Shown: piece after piece, positions 3,980 through 6,253 of the stretch
How the letters are laid out: every line of letters begins with the position of its first letter
How positions within the stretch are numbered: the first letter of the stretch is position 1
DNA from: Chloroflexota bacterium
Lineage (GTDB): Bacteria > Chloroflexota > Anaerolineae > Aggregatilineales > UBA3940
Direction of reading: 5' to 3'
DNA length: 6,253 bases
NCBI GenBank assembly: GCA_024643825.1
Contig: JAHEME010000187.1
Span: 1-6,253, forward strand
Notes under the pieces: model-generated
Told to the model about the DNA's origin: nothing
Seen by the model: only the letters and a program-made list of their open reading frames with translations
Database searches by the model: none
Position numbers and translations under genes: made by a program

Positions 3980-6253
3980 TCATGCCCGTAACTTCGCGCC
4001 GATCTTCGCTTCCAGCGCCCGCACGATCTTCGCTCGCAGCGCATCCGCGTCCTTGTCCCGCAGCGTCTTGTTCTCTGCCTGGAAGGTCAGCGCGTAGGCC
4101 AGACTCTTGTTCCCGGCCCCGATCTGCTCGCCCCGGTACAGGTCAAACAGCGTCACCTCTCGCAGCAAACCGCCTCCTGCGCCCCAGATCGCCGCTTCCA
4201 CGTCCGCAGCCGCGACGCTTTCTCCCACCACCACCGCGATGTCCTGATAGATCGCGGGGTAGTTCGAGATCGGCGTGATGATGTCGAGATCAGTCAGGTT
4301 GCCAGTCAACGCCGCGATGGGCAGTTCCGCGACCAGCACAGGCTGATCGGGCAGCCCCAATGCCTCCCGCACCAGCGGGTGAAGTTCTCCCAGTGTGCCC
4401 GCCTGAGTGTCGCCGATCATCAGGCAGGCGGTACGTCCGGGGAAGAACGTGCTGTGTTCGCACGTACCGAACGTCACATCTGCCAGCCGCAGTGCCCCGG
4501 TCAGTTGCTCGACGATCCCCTTGAGATCGTAGAAGTCCATCAGCCCATTGCCCACCGCACCGACATCCTGCCATGTGTTCGGGTGGCGCGGCCCGGTCAG
4601 AGCGATGCACACGTGTGCTGGTTCGTCGGGCAGCTTCTGCCCTTGAACAGGTAGATATACATGCCCGATTTCGAACAATGCCTGTCGATCCGACCAGCGG
4701 GCATTCGCTGCCAGCACGTCGAGCATGCTGCCCATCAGGGTATGCCGCATCACGGTCTTATCCTGACTGATCGGGTTCGCCAGCGTCACATACCCTTCCT
4801 CCGGCCAATCAGAGCGCGATCCAGTAGGGGTGAGCAGGGCTTCGTGATCCGGGGTGGTCAGCCGGTAGGTGATGATCTCCTGCAATCCGGCCCGCACCAG
4901 CGCATCGCGCACCCGTTCCTCCCCAACCAGCGCCACATTCGCGCGCTGTGGCGGAAGCTCATCCGCAATCAATGTGACCGGGATGCGGTCATACCCATAG
5001 ATGCGCGCGATCTCCTCGATCAAATCTGCCTGCGCCACCGTCGCGCCGATGTCTTCATTCATATCGCCTGCGGTCAACCCAATATCCAGCCGATGATCGG
5101 GCACGGTCACGCGCAGGGCGTCCGCGCCGATCTTCTCTACGCCAAATTCCAGCGATGCAAGAATGTCGGCGATCTCCCCCTGCGAGAGTGCGATCCCCAG
5201 AATACGCTCTACTTCCTTAACAGGCAGATCGACAACCACGACCTGCGCGGGGTGTGGATAGTCATCAAGGATGCCCTCTGCGATGTTTCCCCCTGCGATC
5301 ATGCGCATCAGATCGATGGCGCGGCGCAGCCCGACTTCCGCCTGTGCCGGATGCACTCCCCGGCTGAAGCGCGCCCCCGCCTCGGAGCCGATCTCCTTGC
5401 CCCGTTCGCGCTGGGCTTGCAGCGTCTGCCGCATGTTGATGAAGTTCCAACTCGCCGCTTCCAGCAGCACATTGGTCGTGCTTACGTCCCGCAGCGCATC
5501 TTCCGCCGAGGCATCATTGATCTCCGATTCCGCGCCGCCCATGATCCCGCCGAGGCTCAATGCGCCCGCTGTATCCGCCACGAGGATCGTAAAATCATCG
5601 AGCTTGCGTACCACCTCATCCAGCGTAGTCAGCGTCTCGCCCTTCTCCGGCAGCCGTGTGATGATCGTTGGCATCTTCCCGCCCGCTCGTTCGACCAACA
5701 CATCATAATCGAAGGCGTGTAAAGGTTGCCCCGTTTCCAGCATCACGTAGTTGGTGATGTCTACGATGTTGTTGATCGGGCGCATCCCTGCCAGCCGCAG
5801 ACGACGCTGCATCCATTCCGGTGACGGCCCAACTCTCACCCCTTTGATCAACGCCAGTGTGAAGCGTGGATTCAGGTCACGCTCTCGAATGTCCAGCGCA
5901 ACCTGCCCTTGAATCGAGGGGGCAGTCGCCGTCACTTCTGTCGATGGAAGCCGCAGATTCTGCCCGGTCAACGCCGCGATCTCCCGCGCAATCCCCACCA
6001 TCGAGAAGTTGCGCGCCATGTTGGGCGTGAGTTCGATATCGAGCACCACATCCCCCATCACATCCTGAAGCGGAGTACCAGGAGCCGCATCCGTTTCCAG
6101 CAGCAGGATTCCATCGTGGTCATCCGAGAGTCCCAGTTCTTTGCCGGAACATACCATGCTCTTGTTTTCGATCCCCCGCAGATTGCGCGGCTTGATCACC
6201 AGCCGCGAACCATCTTCCTTGTGCCCGTCGATCACCTCGGCGTTTTCCCGCGC
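3980..6253 (-). CDS. pheT: Phenylalanine-tRNA ligase beta subunit (PheT), 5'-truncated by the window
   Basis: With PheS it would form the cytoplasmic (alpha-beta)2 enzyme that charges tRNA-Phe; the beta subunit also edits misacylated Tyr-tRNA-Phe. The frame is open to the right edge. 757 residues are visible and roughly 85-95 N-terminal residues are missing. Domains in order: the tail of the EMAP-type tRNA-binding domain (MVCSGKELGLSDDHDGI, about 6157-6107); TPNMARNFSMVGIAREIAAL; the B3/B4 editing domain (NIVDITNYVMLETGQPLHAFD to GGIMGGAESE, ending in GARFSRGVHP); the B5 domain (ERILGI to DLIEEIARIYGYDRIP, ending near 4990); the catalytic-like core (VTLANPISQDKTVMRHTLMGSMLDVL to FEIGHVYLP); and a complete FDX-ACB anticodon-binding domain (ISNYPAIYQDIAVVV to IGAKLRA, about 4270-3983). 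Short extra stretches in B3/B4 and B5 look longer than in common bacterial PheTs. The GTG at 6235 is internal, not the start. pheS is expected upstream, outside the window. Confidence 0.96.
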   Translation of the reverse strand, partial: ARENAEVIDGHKEDGSRLVIKPRNLRGIENKSMVCSGKELGLSDDHDGILLLETDAAPGTPLQDVMGDVVLDIELTPNMARNFSMVGIAREIAALTGQNLRLPSTEVTATAPSIQGQVALDIRERDLNPRFTLALIKGVRVGPSPEWMQRRLRLAGMRPINNIVDITNYVMLETGQPLHAFDYDVLVERAGGKMPTIITRLPEKGETLTTLDEVVRKLDDFTILVADTAGALSLGGIMGGAESEINDASAEDALRDVSTTNVLLEAASWNFINMRQTLQAQRERGKEIGSEAGARFSRGVHPAQAEVGLRRAIDLMRMIAGGNIAEGILDDYPHPAQVVVVDLPVKEVERILGIALSQGEIADILASLEFGVEKIGADALRVTVPDHRLDIGLTAGDMNEDIGATVAQADLIEEIARIYGYDRIPVTLIADELPPQRANVALVGEERVRDALVRAGLQEIITYRLTTPDHEALLTPTGSRSDWPEEGYVTLANPISQDKTVMRHTLMGSMLDVLAANARWSDRQALFEIGHVYLPVQGQKLPDEPAHVCIALTGPRHPNTWQDVGAVGNGLMDFYDLKGIVEQLTGALRLADVTFGTCEHSTFFPGRTACLMIGDTQAGTLGELHPLVREALGLPDQPVLVAELPIAALTGNLTDLDIITPISNYPAIYQDIAVVVGESVAAADVEAAIWGAGGGLLREVTLFDLYRGEQIGAGNKSLAYALTFQAENKTLRDKDADALRAKIVRALEAKIGAKLRA

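Noticed and set aside
4661..5722. A 353-codon + strand open frame
   Set aside because: It is wholly antisense to pheT, whose protein is unmistakable across this stretch. The translation is rich in Arg, His, Gln and Pro with no recognisable motif, as expected for a shadow frame in GC-rich coding DNA.
1..6253. Search for CRISPR repeats, insertion sequence ends, att sites, phage or defence genes
   Set aside because: No regularly spaced repeats, transposase or integrase motifs, or toxin/antitoxin or defence domains are visible. All long frames are accounted for by five metabolic or housekeeping genes.

Overview
This is a GC-rich bacterial chromosome segment holding five protein-coding genes, two of them cut by the window edges. 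The organism is probably a member of the Chloroflexota (an Anaerolineae-like lineage). The main hint is the PheT fragment, which reads TPNMARNFSMVGIAREIAALTG where most bacterial PheTs have TPNRAD. I recall TPN-x-AR as common in Chloroflexota, but this is from memory and was not searched. An F420/luciferase-type oxidoreductase beside a sulfotransferase also fits such a genome.

Left part, + strand (1-2757): the C-terminal catalytic half of an S9-family serine peptidase, then a PAPS-type sulfotransferase, then a luciferase-like (LLM) flavin/F420-dependent oxidoreductase. The gaps are short (55 and 12 bases), so the three are probably co-transcribed. They do not form a recognisable pathway, and the sulfotransferase acceptor cannot be read from the sequence.

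Middle (2758-3979): an aldo/keto reductase of the Kv-beta-like type lies on the - strand, convergent with the oxidoreductase. Only 21 bases separate the two genes, and an 8-bp hairpin there carries the reductase stop codon in its loop. Upstream of the reductase is a well-organised 256-base intergenic region. Read on the - strand from pheT, it holds a 9-bp hairpin, an 11-bp AT-rich hairpin, a small 5-bp hairpin, an 11-bp GC-rich terminator-like hairpin, an extended -10 promoter and a strong Shine-Dalgarno. This indicates that pheT transcription ends here and the reductase has its own promoter.

Right part, - strand (3980-6253): most of pheT, the phenylalanine-tRNA ligase beta subunit, lacking only its N-terminus. 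It appears to carry short insertions in the editing (B3/B4) and B5 domains. pheS would be expected just beyond the right edge.

I see no rRNA, tRNA, CRISPR array, insertion sequence, phage gene or defence system. Nothing here supports a previously undescribed system. The points most worth checking are the hairpin series between pheT and the reductase, the stop codon inside the convergent hairpin, and the PheT insertions.
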